Below, piece after piece: positions 49,877 to 58,799 of a stretch of 64,000 nt of DNA (position 1 is the first letter of the stretch; each line of letters begins with the position of its first letter). The stretch is from Elizabethkingia sp. YR214 (GTDB lineage: Bacteria; Bacteroidota; Bacteroidia; Flavobacteriales; Weeksellaceae). The stretch covers positions 124,001-188,000 of the forward strand of contig NZ_QBUH01000002.1 of NCBI RefSeq assembly GCF_003058195.1, written 5' to 3'. The notes beneath the pieces are model-generated. The model was not told where the DNA came from. It saw only the letters and a program-made list of their open reading frames with translations, and ran no database searches. Both the position numbers and the translations under genes were made by a program.

Positions 49877-50782
49877 TTACATCCTCTTTCTTCTCATATA
49901 AATAAAGGTAATAATAACGACCAGTGCCATAACGCCTAAAGTTACATAATAACCACTTTTATGGTGAAGTTCTGGCATAACATCGAAATTCATTCCATAT
50001 ACACCTGCAATAAAAGTAATGGGTAAGAAGTAAATAGAGTACATGGACAAGATCTTCATGGCTTCATTGTTTTTCTGATCACTAATCGCCAGAAACATAC
50101 CGATAAGGTTGGTAACCTGTTGATTCAAGTGCTCAAAGTCAGCAATAGCATCTTTCTGTTTATCTACGAGGTCCATTACCTCAACATGTTCCAGCGGAAG
50201 TTTATTGAAATTCTGAACCCAGTCGGACGAGATATTCAGAATACGAAGATTCAGCCCTGTTTTACGCTTTAGTTTATACAAACGTTTTATCTGATTGGTA
50301 TGAGATGTTTTCTTTAAAAATATTTCAGATTCAATTTTGTCAAGAAGCTCCAAAAGATTTTCACTTTCTGCATCAAACGTTTTAATAACCTTATGTGCCA
50401 GTCTCAGTGCAATTCTTTCTACTGTAATCATGTCCGGAGTTTTGCTGTTATCCAGCTCATTTTTAGTTTTCGTTACACTGCTGGTACTAAGTCTGTGGAC
50501 CGTGATTATTGTCTGGCCTATAATAAATATTCCCAACTTGGTACTCACATCACTAATGGAGTTTAGATTTATCCGTTCCAGTTCAGTATTCTCTCTTGTC
50601 AGAAAGAATTTAACATGGTCAGCTTCCTCATATTTTGGAAGGTGATTAGGATCTACAGTATCCTGAAGTAAAAGCTTATTAATTTCATACCTGTTTTGCA
50701 GGAAGTTCAGGTCTTCCTCAGTAGGAGCTTCAACATCTATCCATTCGCAGTTATGATTGTGAAATAAAGTTTTGATAGGCAT
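49877..50782 (-). CDS. corA: Magnesium/cobalt transporter CorA family
   Basis: Pentameric cation channel of 301 aa. A soluble N-terminal alpha/beta domain (about 1-130) is followed by a long stalk helix (about 150-235) and two C-terminal membrane helices. The selectivity signature is FIAGVYGMNFDVMPEL (Y-G-M-N, about 262-272), and the basic RRKRM tail ends the protein. The -7 box TACATTTG ends four bases before the ATG, predicting a leaderless mRNA. It is convergent with holB. Confidence 0.95.
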   Translation of the reverse strand: MPIKTLFHNHNCEWIDVEAPTEEDLNFLQNRYEINKLLLQDTVDPNHLPKYEEADHVKFFLTRENTELERINLNSISDVSTKLGIFIIGQTIITVHRLSTSSVTKTKNELDNSKTPDMITVERIALRLAHKVIKTFDAESENLLELLDKIESEIFLKKTSHTNQIKRLYKLKRKTGLNLRILNISSDWVQNFNKLPLEHVEVMDLVDKQKDAIADFEHLNQQVTNLIGMFLAISDQKNNEAMKILSMYSIYFLPITFIAGVYGMNFDVMPELHHKSGYYVTLGVMALVVIITFIYMRRKRM

Positions 50783-50786
50783 AAGG

Positions 50787-50794
50787 CAAATGTA
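50787..50794 (-). promoter_or_regulatory. -7 box of corA, leaderless type
   Basis: Minus-strand TACATTTG, then CCTT, then the ATG at 50782. No TTG at the usual -33 position. Confidence 0.5.
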
Positions 50795-50910
50795 ATATAA
50801 AATTTCTTTCGATGTATTACTATCAGCTATTTTGTGATGAAATTTACCTTCATAACAAACATGTCTACAGATATTTAAAACTAAATATTACTATGTAAAG
50901 AATAAAGTGC

Positions 50911-50918
50911 TATTTTTG
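50911..50918 (+). promoter_or_regulatory. -7 box of the KAS III gene
   Basis: TATTTTTG matches TAnnTTTG. The leader to ATG 51003 is about 80 bases and contains a possible imperfect fold from TAGGGCAAT near 50947 to ATTGC and CCCTA near 50983. Confidence 0.45.
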
Positions 50919-51002
50919 CCGAACTTTTTAAATGAACGCAATTTTTAGGGCAATAATGTTTGTTCCAAAATTGCATAAGACCCTATAAATAAAAAAAGAA
51001 AC

Positions 51003-52025
51003 ATGAAGAAAAGTGTCATAAAAGGCTTTGGTTATTATGTGCCGGAAAAAGTTGTGACAAACGACGATCTGGCTAAATTAATGAGCACAAACGACGAGTG
51101 GATTACCGAAAGAACAGGTATCAAACAACGTCATTACCGTAAAAATATAAACGACGCTGAAGAGACGACTGCTTATTTAGGTTTGCAGGCTTCAAAAAAA
51201 GCCATCGAAAGCGCAGGGCTTACTGCCAAAGATATTGATTACATTGTATTTGCAACGCTTTCTCCGGATTATTATTTCCCAGGATGCGGAGTATTGTTAC
51301 AGGAAATGCTGGGATGTGATACTATTGGTGCATTAGATGTAAGAAATCAATGTTCCGGTTTTGTTTATGCAATGAGTGTTGCTGACGCTTTTATTAAAGT
51401 GGGACAGTATAAAAATATTTTAGTGGTGGGTGCAGAGATTCATTCATTTGGATTGGATTTCACCGATCGCGGAAGAGGTGTATCTGTAATCTTTGGTGAT
51501 GGGGCAGGTGCTATTGTACTATCTGCATCTGAAGATGATAATGTACAAGGAATCCTTGCAACGAATATGCACTCCGAAGGAAAATATGCAGATGAACTTT
51601 GCACAAAATTCCCGGGAACAAAATACGGTTGGAGTGTACGTCTGAAAAATGAACCAGAAGCTATTCCGGATGAAGAAATTTACCCACATATGAATGGTAA
51701 CTTTGTATTTAAGCATGCTGTTACACGTTTCCCGGAAACTATTCATGAAGCACTAGAGAAGGCTGGTAAAAAAGTAGAAGACCTTGATCTTCTTATCCCG
51801 CATCAGGCGAATAAGCGTATTGCACAATATGTACAACAGCAGCTTGGCCTTCCGGATGAAAAAGTAATGGTGAATATTGAGAAATATGGAAACACAACTG
51901 CAGCTTCTATTCCTATTGCACTAAGTGAAGCCATTGAGGAAGGAAGAATGAAAAGAGGTGATCTTGTATGTCTTTCTGCTTTTGGTAGTGGATTTACATG
52001 GGGTAGTGTTTTATTTGAATACTAG
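51003..52025 (+). CDS. 3-oxoacyl-ACP synthase III (KAS III) family protein
   Basis: Beta-ketoacyl-ACP synthase III of 340 aa, which starts fatty-acid chains from acyl-CoA and malonyl-ACP. The catalytic triad is complete: Cys117 in VRNQCSGF, His267 in LIPHQANKRI and Asn297 in EKYGNTTAAS. DEWITERTGIKQRHY near residue 32-45 and GDGAGAIVL are also conserved. It stands alone instead of in a plsX-fabH cluster, so it may be a second KAS III, possibly for aryl polyene/flexirubin-type or branched starters; this cannot be decided here. A terminator follows. Confidence 0.93.
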   Translation: MKKSVIKGFGYYVPEKVVTNDDLAKLMSTNDEWITERTGIKQRHYRKNINDAEETTAYLGLQASKKAIESAGLTAKDIDYIVFATLSPDYYFPGCGVLLQEMLGCDTIGALDVRNQCSGFVYAMSVADAFIKVGQYKNILVVGAEIHSFGLDFTDRGRGVSVIFGDGAGAIVLSASEDDNVQGILATNMHSEGKYADELCTKFPGTKYGWSVRLKNEPEAIPDEEIYPHMNGNFVFKHAVTRFPETIHEALEKAGKKVEDLDLLIPHQANKRIAQYVQQQLGLPDEKVMVNIEKYGNTTAASIPIALSEAIEEGRMKRGDLVCLSAFGSGFTWGSVLFEY

Positions 52026-52055
52026 ACCTACGAAAAATATAAAATATATAAAAAG

Positions 52056-52086
52056 CTCTGTCATTTTTAATGTCAGAGTTTTTTTT
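52056..52086 (+). terminator. Terminator of the KAS III gene
   Basis: CTCTGTCAT pairs with ATGTCAGAG with one mismatch, a 5-base loop and eight T. Confidence 0.75.
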
Positions 52087-52120
52087 CATCTAAAAATCCA
52101 GTATTTTAGTCGTTTAAAAT

Positions 52121-54364
52121 ATGAGAATGAAAAGTAAAACTAAAAAACCAATACTCATTTTATTAACTTCTCTGGCTATTGCTAATTTTTCCGCACAGGA
52201 AAAATTGACCCAGTATATTGATCCTCTTATAGGTACCGGTGGGCATGGTCATACGTATCCGGGAGCATCGCTTCCTTTTTCTATGATACAGCTAAGTCCT
52301 GATAACGGCCGTGGTGACTGGGACTGGGTAAGTGGATATCACTATACATCCGATTATATTGCAGGATTCAGCCATATGCATCTTTCCGGAACCGGAATTG
52401 GTGACTGGTTGGATATCGCAGTAATGCCTTTACTAAAACCAGTGGAACAATCGGTAGTAGACACACGTACGTTTTATTCTCATAAAAATGAAAAAGCTGC
52501 AGCCGGATTATATCAGGTAAAGTTGGATAACGGAATAGGGGCGAAACTAACGTCCACAGAAAGAGTAGGCTATCATCAGTATACCTTTCCGGCAGGAACT
52601 GCAGAACCAACTATTCGTTTGGATCTTCATCATGCTTTTAATTGGGACAAACCAACAGATACAAAGTTAACTATAGTAGACAATAATACCATTATTGGAC
52701 AACGATTCTCTAAAGGTTGGGCACAAAATCAAAGAGTGTTTTTCGCGCTGAAAACTTCTAAGCCAATCAAAGAAATTTTGCTAAACGGTAAAAAGACCAA
52801 GGACAAAGAAATTTCTTCTAAGGAAACTGGTGTAAATGCACAATTGGTTTTTAATCCTTCAGATGCTGTAGAAATAAAAGTAGCTCTTTCTACTACGAGC
52901 GCTGATAAAGCTTTGGTAGCACTAAATGAAATTCCGGGATGGAATTTTGATCAGGTAGCTGCTAATGCAGATAAAGTTTGGGAAAATGAAGTTTCCAAAA
53001 TTAAAATTGAAGCTAAAAGTAAATCTTTGAAGCGTATTTTCTATTCAGCTTTATACCATACAGCTCTTACGCCGACTTTATACTCAGATAAAGACGGAGA
53101 ATATGGCAATTATAAGAATGAAATTAAGAAAATGCCAAACGGTGAACAGCGTTATACACTATATTCTTTATGGGATACTTTCCGTGCTGAACATCCTTTG
53201 TTAACGATTACACAACCGGAAAAATATACTTCTCTTATCAACAGTATGCTGGCTTTCTATGATGAATATGGCCTACTACCAGTATGGGATCTAAGTACAA
53301 ACGAAACCAACACTATGACGGGGTATCATGCTATTCCGGTGCTGGCAGATGCAATACTGAAAGACATTCCGGGAATTGATAAAGAAAAAGCTTACAAAGC
53401 AATGTTGGCCAGTGCGTTCCAGAAAATAAGAGAAGTGCCTGCGTACAACGAATATGGTTATGTTCCTCAAGATATAGGTGGTGGTAGTGTGACCAAAACA
53501 TTGGAATATACTTTTGATGATTATTCAATTTCTTTAGTAGCTAAGAAACTAGGTAAAACAAAAGACTTTGAAACTTTTAGTAAAAGAGCTAAAAATTACC
53601 AGAAGCTTTTCGATCCTAAGACCGGATTTATGAGAGCCAGATACAAAGATGGTAAGTTTGTAGAGCCTTTTGATCCTTTTTATTCTGAGCATGAATTCGA
53701 TAAGAGTCAATATATTGAAGGTACTGCATGGCAGCATTCCTTCTTTGTACCTCATGATGTAAGAGGGCTTGCAAAATTATTCCCGGCTAAAAATGGACTG
53801 AGCAAAATGCTGGATGCTCTTTTTGTAGCACCTTCTGTAATGCATGGAGATTTTACTTCTCCGGATGCCAGCGGATTTATCGGGCAGTATGCTCATGGTA
53901 ATGAACCAAGCCACCATATTGCTTATATGTACAGTTATATTGGTGAAGCCTGGAAAACGCAGGAGCGTATCAGACAGATTATAGATACAATGTACAGTGA
54001 TAAACCGGATGGATATGCTGGTAATGAGGACGCCGGACAAATGAGTGCCTGGGCAGTATGGTCCATTATGGGATTATACCCTGCAAATCCGGTAACAGGA
54101 GAATATGTTTTCGGAAGTCCTTCATTAGACAAAGCAGAAATTAAAATGCCTAATGGTAAAAACTTTACAATTGAAGCTAAAAATAATTCCCAGACTAATA
54201 TTTATATTCAATCGGTAACTTTAAATGGTAAACCGTACGATAAAGTATACATTACGCATGACGAAATGCTGAAGGGGGGTACTTTAACCTTTAACATGGG
54301 AGCTACACCTAATAAAAATTTTGGGAAAGATCCTAAGAGCTGGCCAAAGTCTATGGAAAACTAA
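52121..54364 (+). CDS. GH92 family alpha-mannosidase
   Basis: Exo-alpha-mannosidase of 747 aa, a Ca2+-dependent inverting enzyme acting on mannan or N-glycan ends. Signal peptide (about 1-26, NFSAQ). The N-terminal beta-sandwich begins YIDPLIGTGGHGHTYPGASLPFSMIQLSPDN. The catalytic (alpha/alpha)6 part contains LYSLWDTFRAEHPLLT, GYVPQDIGGGSVTKTLEYTFDDYSI, the conserved GNEPSHHIAYMYSY and DAGQMSAWAVWSIMGLYP with the general base region. A complete enzyme at normal length. It is separated by about 5 kb from a GH125 mannosidase that would act on alpha-1,6 links. Confidence 0.96.
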   Translation: MRMKSKTKKPILILLTSLAIANFSAQEKLTQYIDPLIGTGGHGHTYPGASLPFSMIQLSPDNGRGDWDWVSGYHYTSDYIAGFSHMHLSGTGIGDWLDIAVMPLLKPVEQSVVDTRTFYSHKNEKAAAGLYQVKLDNGIGAKLTSTERVGYHQYTFPAGTAEPTIRLDLHHAFNWDKPTDTKLTIVDNNTIIGQRFSKGWAQNQRVFFALKTSKPIKEILLNGKKTKDKEISSKETGVNAQLVFNPSDAVEIKVALSTTSADKALVALNEIPGWNFDQVAANADKVWENEVSKIKIEAKSKSLKRIFYSALYHTALTPTLYSDKDGEYGNYKNEIKKMPNGEQRYTLYSLWDTFRAEHPLLTITQPEKYTSLINSMLAFYDEYGLLPVWDLSTNETNTMTGYHAIPVLADAILKDIPGIDKEKAYKAMLASAFQKIREVPAYNEYGYVPQDIGGGSVTKTLEYTFDDYSISLVAKKLGKTKDFETFSKRAKNYQKLFDPKTGFMRARYKDGKFVEPFDPFYSEHEFDKSQYIEGTAWQHSFFVPHDVRGLAKLFPAKNGLSKMLDALFVAPSVMHGDFTSPDASGFIGQYAHGNEPSHHIAYMYSYIGEAWKTQERIRQIIDTMYSDKPDGYAGNEDAGQMSAWAVWSIMGLYPANPVTGEYVFGSPSLDKAEIKMPNGKNFTIEAKNNSQTNIYIQSVTLNGKPYDKVYITHDEMLKGGTLTFNMGATPNKNFGKDPKSWPKSMEN

Positions 54365-54380
54365 AAGATGATAACTCAAT

Positions 54381-54419
54381 AATAAAGAATGCAGCCTCTT
54401 GAAGGCTGCATTCTTTATT
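54381..54419. terminator. Bidirectional terminator between GH92 and LysR genes
   Basis: AATAAAGAATGCAGCC and its exact complement form a 16-bp stem with a 7-base loop, flanked by A- and T-rich arms. It serves the convergent GH92 and LysR genes. Confidence 0.85.
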
Positions 54420-54440
54420 TGTAATAGCTGGAAATCCATT

Positions 54441-55358
54441 TTACAGGATTTCCTCTATCATTTCCCATTTTTCTTTCAATAACTTTTCAAGCTGATTAAT
54501 TTCCTCCTGATACATTGTTTTTTTTCTGGTACCAAAATATAAAGTATTCTCTACAGGATGTGTTCCTTCCCATACCATTTTAATTTTTCCGGAATTAAGA
54601 ACATCAGCACATAGAAAATCCGGTACTACAGAAAATCCTTTACTATCGCTAAGACATCGGATAATTGAGCTTATATTCGGGACGATATAATTGGGGCTAA
54701 AGTCTGGATGCTCTCCAAAATGCTTTAACCAGAAGTTTTTCAGGTGTTCCATATCTGCTGCAGTACTGTACCATAATTGTTGTTTCAGCAAATTTGCAGC
54801 ATCTTTTATTTTTCTCTCGTGCAATAATTCTTCCAGATCATTTGTGTCTGTTTCGTTTCCGGCAATCAGAACAATTCTTTCCTTAGAAAATGGTTGATAA
54901 TGGAGGTTTTGCTGAGAGCCTTTCTGCGGAGTAATAATCAGATCCAGCATACCGTTGTCCAGATCATGCTGCATTTGAGGGTATTCTCCAAATTTAATAA
55001 TCAGATTAAAAGGAAGCTCGGAAATATGCTCCTCTAATGTATACTGAAAGGTTTCAAAACACATTCCTACACTAATAGTAACCCGCTCATTTTGCGTGCG
55101 CTTATGGAAATGTTGTTCTCCTTCTTCCAGTTTTTTCATGGAATCCAAAATATAATTATAGAGAATTTTCCCTTTTTCGGTAGGAACCATCTTTCGTGCA
55201 AGACGATCAAATAACTTATTTCCGGTAAATGCTTCCAGAGAGTTCAGATGCAGACTAACTCCAGGTTGTGATATAAATAGCTCCTGAGCGGCTGCAGACA
55301 GGGTTCCTGTTTCGTATATAGCTTTGAAAGTACGAAGCCATTCTAAATTCCAGCGCAT
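54441..55358 (-). CDS. LysR family transcriptional regulator
   Basis: LTTR of 305 aa. The N-terminal helix-turn-helix is WLRTFKAIYETGTLSAAAQELFISQPGVSLHLNSLEAFTG (about 5-45), followed by LFDRLARKMVPTEKGKIL and a periplasmic-binding-like co-inducer domain (about 90-300). It is divergent from an MFS transporter, so it likely controls that gene. ATG 55358 (MRWNLEW) is used; the longer frame would run through the operator. The palindrome at 55372-55407 overlaps its own -7 box. Confidence 0.93.
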   Translation of the reverse strand: MRWNLEWLRTFKAIYETGTLSAAAQELFISQPGVSLHLNSLEAFTGNKLFDRLARKMVPTEKGKILYNYILDSMKKLEEGEQHFHKRTQNERVTISVGMCFETFQYTLEEHISELPFNLIIKFGEYPQMQHDLDNGMLDLIITPQKGSQQNLHYQPFSKERIVLIAGNETDTNDLEELLHERKIKDAANLLKQQLWYSTAADMEHLKNFWLKHFGEHPDFSPNYIVPNISSIIRCLSDSKGFSVVPDFLCADVLNSGKIKMVWEGTHPVENTLYFGTRKKTMYQEEINQLEKLLKEKWEMIEEIL

Positions 55359-55371
55359 AACTATAATTTTT

Positions 55372-55407
55372 ATAATACAAATGTACAATTTAAATTATTT
55401 GTATTAT
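55372..55407. promoter_or_regulatory. LysR operator and promoter of the LysR gene
   Basis: ATAATACAAAT (55372-55382) and ATTTGTATTAT (55397-55407) form a perfect 11-bp inverted repeat with a 14-base spacer. The minus-strand -7 box TACATTTG is at 55385-55378, inside the left part, so binding should repress lysR while leaving the MFS side accessible. Confidence 0.6.
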
Positions 55408-55455
55408 GAAAGTTTCTGATAGAAATTTGCACTATCAATTATTAAAATTATATAA

Positions 55456-56631
55456 ATGAAAAAGAGTCTGCTGTCTCTTGCATTAGGAGGACTAGGAATC
55501 GGAATTACCGAATTTACCATTATGGGAATGTTGCCAGACGTGGCAAGAGACCTTAGTATTTCTATACCACAGGCGGGTTATCTTATAACTGCCTATGCAC
55601 TTGGAGTAGTAGTGGGGGCTCCGCTTTTGGTTGTGGGAATGAATAAATTTTCACCTACCAAAACTTTAATACTGTTAATGGTTTTATTTACAGTGTTTAA
55701 TGGATTGTCTATCATAGCACCGGGTTACGAGCTTTTAATGCTTTCCAGATTTATTTCCGGATTACCACACGGCGCCTTTTTCGGAGTAGGTTCTGTTGTA
55801 GCCAGTCGCTTGGCGGACAAAGGAAAAGAAGCTCAGGCTGTAGCGACAATGTTTTCCGGACTAACAGTAGCCAATCTTTTGGGAGTTCCGCTGGGAACTT
55901 ATATAGGACATCATTTTTCATGGCGCTATACTTTCCTGCTTATTGCTATTATAGGATTGCTCACAATATTGGCTCTAAAATTATGGATGCCAAAAACGGA
56001 GGCGATAAAAAGCAAACAAAACCCCTGGAAAGACTTCTCTATTTTCCGCAGCAGCAATGTATGGTTTATGGTACTTATCTTTTCCGTAGCTCCTGGGGCA
56101 CTTTTTGCCTGGATCAGTTATATTGCTCCGTTAATGAGTGATGTATCCGGAATTGCAGAACAACATCTGCCTTATATTATGGTTTTGGCCGGACTCGGAA
56201 TGTTTGTAGGTAATCTTATAGGCGGAAAGTTGACAGATGCTTTTTCTCCTTCAGTTATTGTTATTGCAGTGCTTGTGTTTCAGATTGTATGTATGATGAC
56301 TATTTATTATACAGCAGCTAATGCCTGGGCATCACTTGTAATGACTTTCCTTACCGGAGTTACCACCTTTGCACTTGTACCATCACTTACATTACTATTG
56401 CTGAACTCGGTAAAAAGCGATGCAGAAATGTTGGTAGCGTCTTTAGGCCCCGCCTGTTTCAATATAGCAAATGCTTTAGGTGCTTTTCTTGGCGGCGTTC
56501 CTATTGAAAAAGGTTATGGTTACACTTCTCCGGTATTAGTAGGAGCAACAATGGCAGCGGCCGGGATTGTAATATCTCTACTATATCTAAGAAGAAATAA
56601 AAAACAAAAATATGCTGTTGAAGCGTGTTAA
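55456..56631 (+). CDS. MFS transporter (AraJ/YdhP-like drug efflux type)
   Basis: Inner-membrane major facilitator of 391 aa with twelve helices. GITEFTIMGMLPDVARDLSISIPQAGYLITAYALGVVVGAPLL is the DHA1 AraJ/Cml-type N-terminus (G-x-x-E-F). The signature after helix 2 is LVVGMNKFSPTKTLILL, and SRFISGLPHGAFFGVGSVVASRLADKGKEAQAVATMFSGLTVANLLGVPLGTYIG is characteristic. Cargo may be arabinose-like sugars or drugs such as chloramphenicol; this cannot be told. It is controlled by the divergent LysR gene. Confidence 0.93.
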   Translation: MKKSLLSLALGGLGIGITEFTIMGMLPDVARDLSISIPQAGYLITAYALGVVVGAPLLVVGMNKFSPTKTLILLMVLFTVFNGLSIIAPGYELLMLSRFISGLPHGAFFGVGSVVASRLADKGKEAQAVATMFSGLTVANLLGVPLGTYIGHHFSWRYTFLLIAIIGLLTILALKLWMPKTEAIKSKQNPWKDFSIFRSSNVWFMVLIFSVAPGALFAWISYIAPLMSDVSGIAEQHLPYIMVLAGLGMFVGNLIGGKLTDAFSPSVIVIAVLVFQIVCMMTIYYTAANAWASLVMTFLTGVTTFALVPSLTLLLLNSVKSDAEMLVASLGPACFNIANALGAFLGGVPIEKGYGYTSPVLVGATMAAAGIVISLLYLRRNKKQKYAVEAC

Positions 56632-56692
56632 TTAGAAGATTATTAATTCATAAAGCATGATTATCCACTGAAAAGTGAGATTTTTATACTAT

Positions 56693-56730
56693 AGAGGCTT
56701 ATAAGTAACAGTTGTTATTTGAAAGCCTCT
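56693..56730 (+). terminator. Terminator of the MFS gene
   Basis: AGAGGCTT and AAGCCTCT form an 8-bp stem with a 22-base loop and a T-rich tail. It overlaps the last codons of the convergent membrane protein gene. Confidence 0.55.
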
Positions 56731-57182
56731 TTTAATTTTCTATGTCTGTTTCTTTTCATCGTTTCTACCTTTACATGCCGGAAAGGTTTGATTACTTTCT
56801 TTGTTGCTTTTAATGAACGCAGGTATATGCTTATTAATAATGAAATACATGCTGCTGTACCCAGTGCTCCGCCAAAGCCGTTGAACTCCTTACTGATGTT
56901 GTAATAGATAATAGTGAAGACAATTGGTGCAATGAACAGGTTGAAATTTTTATAATGCTTTCTGGAAGTAATCATTCCGATGAAGGTAGAACCTATCACC
57001 AAAAAGGGAATGTCCCGTGGTAAATCGTAGTGCAAAAAGCTTTCATTAATCTGGTATATTCCACCGATAATAAGAGCTAAAAGGCTGGATGATTTTACAG
57101 CCCCCAGCTTTAGATAGCGGTTCAGATAAAAAGTGAGCCAGCTACCTGTTATAACAATAAGGATATGAAGAATAAGCAGCAT
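56715..57182 (-). CDS. Hypothetical membrane protein, coupled pair member 2
   Basis: Membrane protein of 155 aa with about five helices, ending in a basic tail (KATKKVIKPFRHVKVETMKRNRHRKLKE). Its start codon shares one base with the stop of the preceding gene (TAATG), so translation is coupled. It is related to that protein: both have a short N-terminal hydrophobic part, a run F-I/V-G-M followed by charged residues, and the common segment F-x-G-x-G-G-x-L-G-T-A/L near the end. No named family recognised; function unknown. Confidence 0.78.
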   Translation of the reverse strand: MLLILHILIVITGSWLTFYLNRYLKLGAVKSSSLLALIIGGIYQINESFLHYDLPRDIPFLVIGSTFIGMITSRKHYKNFNLFIAPIVFTIIYYNISKEFNGFGGALGTAACISLLISIYLRSLKATKKVIKPFRHVKVETMKRNRHRKLKEAFK

Positions 57183-57727
57183 TACATGAAAAATTTAAAA
57201 ATAATATAAGAGTACATAACACCCATAAAAGCCAGTGTGCCCAGTTTTCCGCCAATTCCGTGGAAGAGGTGCTGTGTGAATGCATAAAAGACAGCCGTGA
57301 AGAACGTAGCTGTAAACAAATAGTAATAACCAAATTCCAGTTTGCTCATTCCTACAAAGGCACCACAATAAATTGCGATAGGCCAGTTTTTGGAGGATCT
57401 GAATTTCTTTATTTTTGGCAGCAGACTTCCGGTAAAACCTACAAGTCCGGCAGAAAAGACGGTGTTGAATCCGATATTGTGTTGCAGAAAGTAAGTGGTA
57501 AAACTACCGGCTAAAAAGAAAAGAAAAAGCTCATAATGGAGCTCTTTCTCATGTTCTATATGTAATCTCTGTGGCTTTCGGTATGCAAAAAACAGAATAA
57601 CAGCCATCAGAATAAATACCACTACAAACCAAGTATTAATATTCTTTTCTTTTACAATTGCAATAACAAAATATAGCTGTGCCAGGATGAAAAGGAATAA
57701 TAAAATACGGGGTATAAGTTTGTACAA
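57182..57727 (-). CDS. Hypothetical membrane protein, coupled pair member 1
   Basis: Membrane protein of about 181 aa with two N-terminal helices (LFLFILAQLYFVIAIV, TWFVVVFILMAVILFFAY), a short basic/acidic linker (RKPQRLHIEHEKELHYE) and a C-terminal hydrophobic domain that resembles the next gene product, with FHGIGGKLGTLAFMG near the end. There is no ATG near the start: GTG 57751 lies upstream of a -7 box (57740-57747), so TTG 57727 is preferred, but if the gene is read through from the nitrilase gene (stop 57776) GTG is possible. Function unknown. Confidence 0.72.
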   Translation of the reverse strand: MYKLIPRILLFLFILAQLYFVIAIVKEKNINTWFVVVFILMAVILFFAYRKPQRLHIEHEKELHYELFLFFLAGSFTTYFLQHNIGFNTVFSAGLVGFTGSLLPKIKKFRSSKNWPIAIYCGAFVGMSKLEFGYYYLFTATFFTAVFYAFTQHLFHGIGGKLGTLAFMGVMYSYIIFKFFM

Positions 57728-57739
57728 ATCTTTTTTTTG

Positions 57740-57747
57740 CAAAAATA
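57740..57747 (-). promoter_or_regulatory. -7 box of the coupled membrane gene pair
   Basis: Minus-strand TATTTTTG matches TAnnTTTG, between the nitrilase stop and the membrane genes, which would allow separate transcription. Confidence 0.4.
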
Positions 57748-57775
57748 CCACTCAAAAAACAAAAATAAAAATTTG

Positions 57776-58732
57776 TTACTCAGAATCTTTATGAAGCCAG
57801 ATAACTTTCTGTTCAGATTGGTGTTCCTGTCCAATAATATCACGGTACAGATCCGGTCTTCTTGCCTTCCGGTAACGGTAGCCACCTGCCATTTCCAACT
57901 TTTCTTTTGTGAGTATGGAAGATACAAAGCTGTCTTCAAAGGCTTGACATTCATTCAAAATATCACCAAAAGGATCAATAATCATGGAGCAGCCATTTTT
58001 AAGCTGGTCATCGTCCATACCGATAGGATTAGAGAAAATAACATAAATTCCGTTATCATAAGCACGAGCTGGAAGCCATTTCATTAACCAGTCTCTTCCT
58101 TTCATTCCGTTAAACTCTAATCGGAGTGATGTCGGGTCATTCTCTCTGTTTTTCCAAAGCTCAGGATCTACGAAGCCTGCTCCGGGGCGTGAAGATGGAG
58201 TACACATGGTTACATGTGGCATAAAGATTATTTCAGCACCCAATAGGGTGGTTGCTCTAACATTTTCAATAATATTGTTGTCATAACAGATAAGTATACC
58301 ACATTTCCATCCTTTTATTTCGAATATACAGTATGCAGTTCCCGGATTCAGGTGTGGATTAATAAAAGGGTGCAACTTTCTATATTTGGCAACGAGACCA
58401 TTTTTATCTACGCATACATAGGCTTTGTAAAGATTGTTATGCTCATCTTTTTCAAAAAGTCCTGCAAGAACAACGATATTATTTTCCGTAGCTATCTGTT
58501 GTAATCTATATATGCTTTCGCCCTGAGGAATTCTTTCTGCAAGTTCCAGCATTTGTTCTTTCGTGAGCTTTCGGGCAAAGGTATAACCCGTAATAGAGCA
58601 TTCGTGAAACGCAATAATATCCGATCCTTCTTTAGCAGCCTTCTGAGCGAGTTTTTCAATAACTGAGAGGTTGTACTCTTTATCACCACTTTTATGCTCA
58701 AACTGAGCTGTAGATACTTTTATTTTGTCCAT
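57776..58732 (-). CDS. Nitrilase/carbon-nitrogen hydrolase family protein
   Basis: C-N hydrolase of 318 aa with the Glu-Lys-Cys triad: E in DIIAFHECSITGYTFARK (about 42), K in LVAKYRKLHPF (about 117) and C in CGILICYDNNIIENVR (about 150). The C-terminal part has RAYDNGIYVIFSNPIGMDDDQLKNGCSMIIDPFGDIL. It looks like the amidase/N-carbamoylase branch (branch 5-like) rather than true nitrilase; the substrate is unknown. It has a -7 box TAATTTTG at 58762-58755 and sits just downstream of an AraC gene on the same strand (67 bases), a possible regulator. Confidence 0.92.
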   Translation of the reverse strand: MDKIKVSTAQFEHKSGDKEYNLSVIEKLAQKAAKEGSDIIAFHECSITGYTFARKLTKEQMLELAERIPQGESIYRLQQIATENNIVVLAGLFEKDEHNNLYKAYVCVDKNGLVAKYRKLHPFINPHLNPGTAYCIFEIKGWKCGILICYDNNIIENVRATTLLGAEIIFMPHVTMCTPSSRPGAGFVDPELWKNRENDPTSLRLEFNGMKGRDWLMKWLPARAYDNGIYVIFSNPIGMDDDQLKNGCSMIIDPFGDILNECQAFEDSFVSSILTKEKLEMAGGYRYRKARRPDLYRDIIGQEHQSEQKVIWLHKDSE

Positions 58733-58754
58733 TTTGTCTTTGATTTAACGATAA

Positions 58755-58762
58755 CAAAATTA
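58755..58762 (-). promoter_or_regulatory. -7 box of the nitrilase gene
   Basis: Minus-strand TAATTTTG matches TAnnTTTG, 22 bases before the ATG at 58732. Confidence 0.5.
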
Positions 58763-58799
58763 TGAGCCTCTAAAGTTCAGAAATTGTACAAAACCGACA

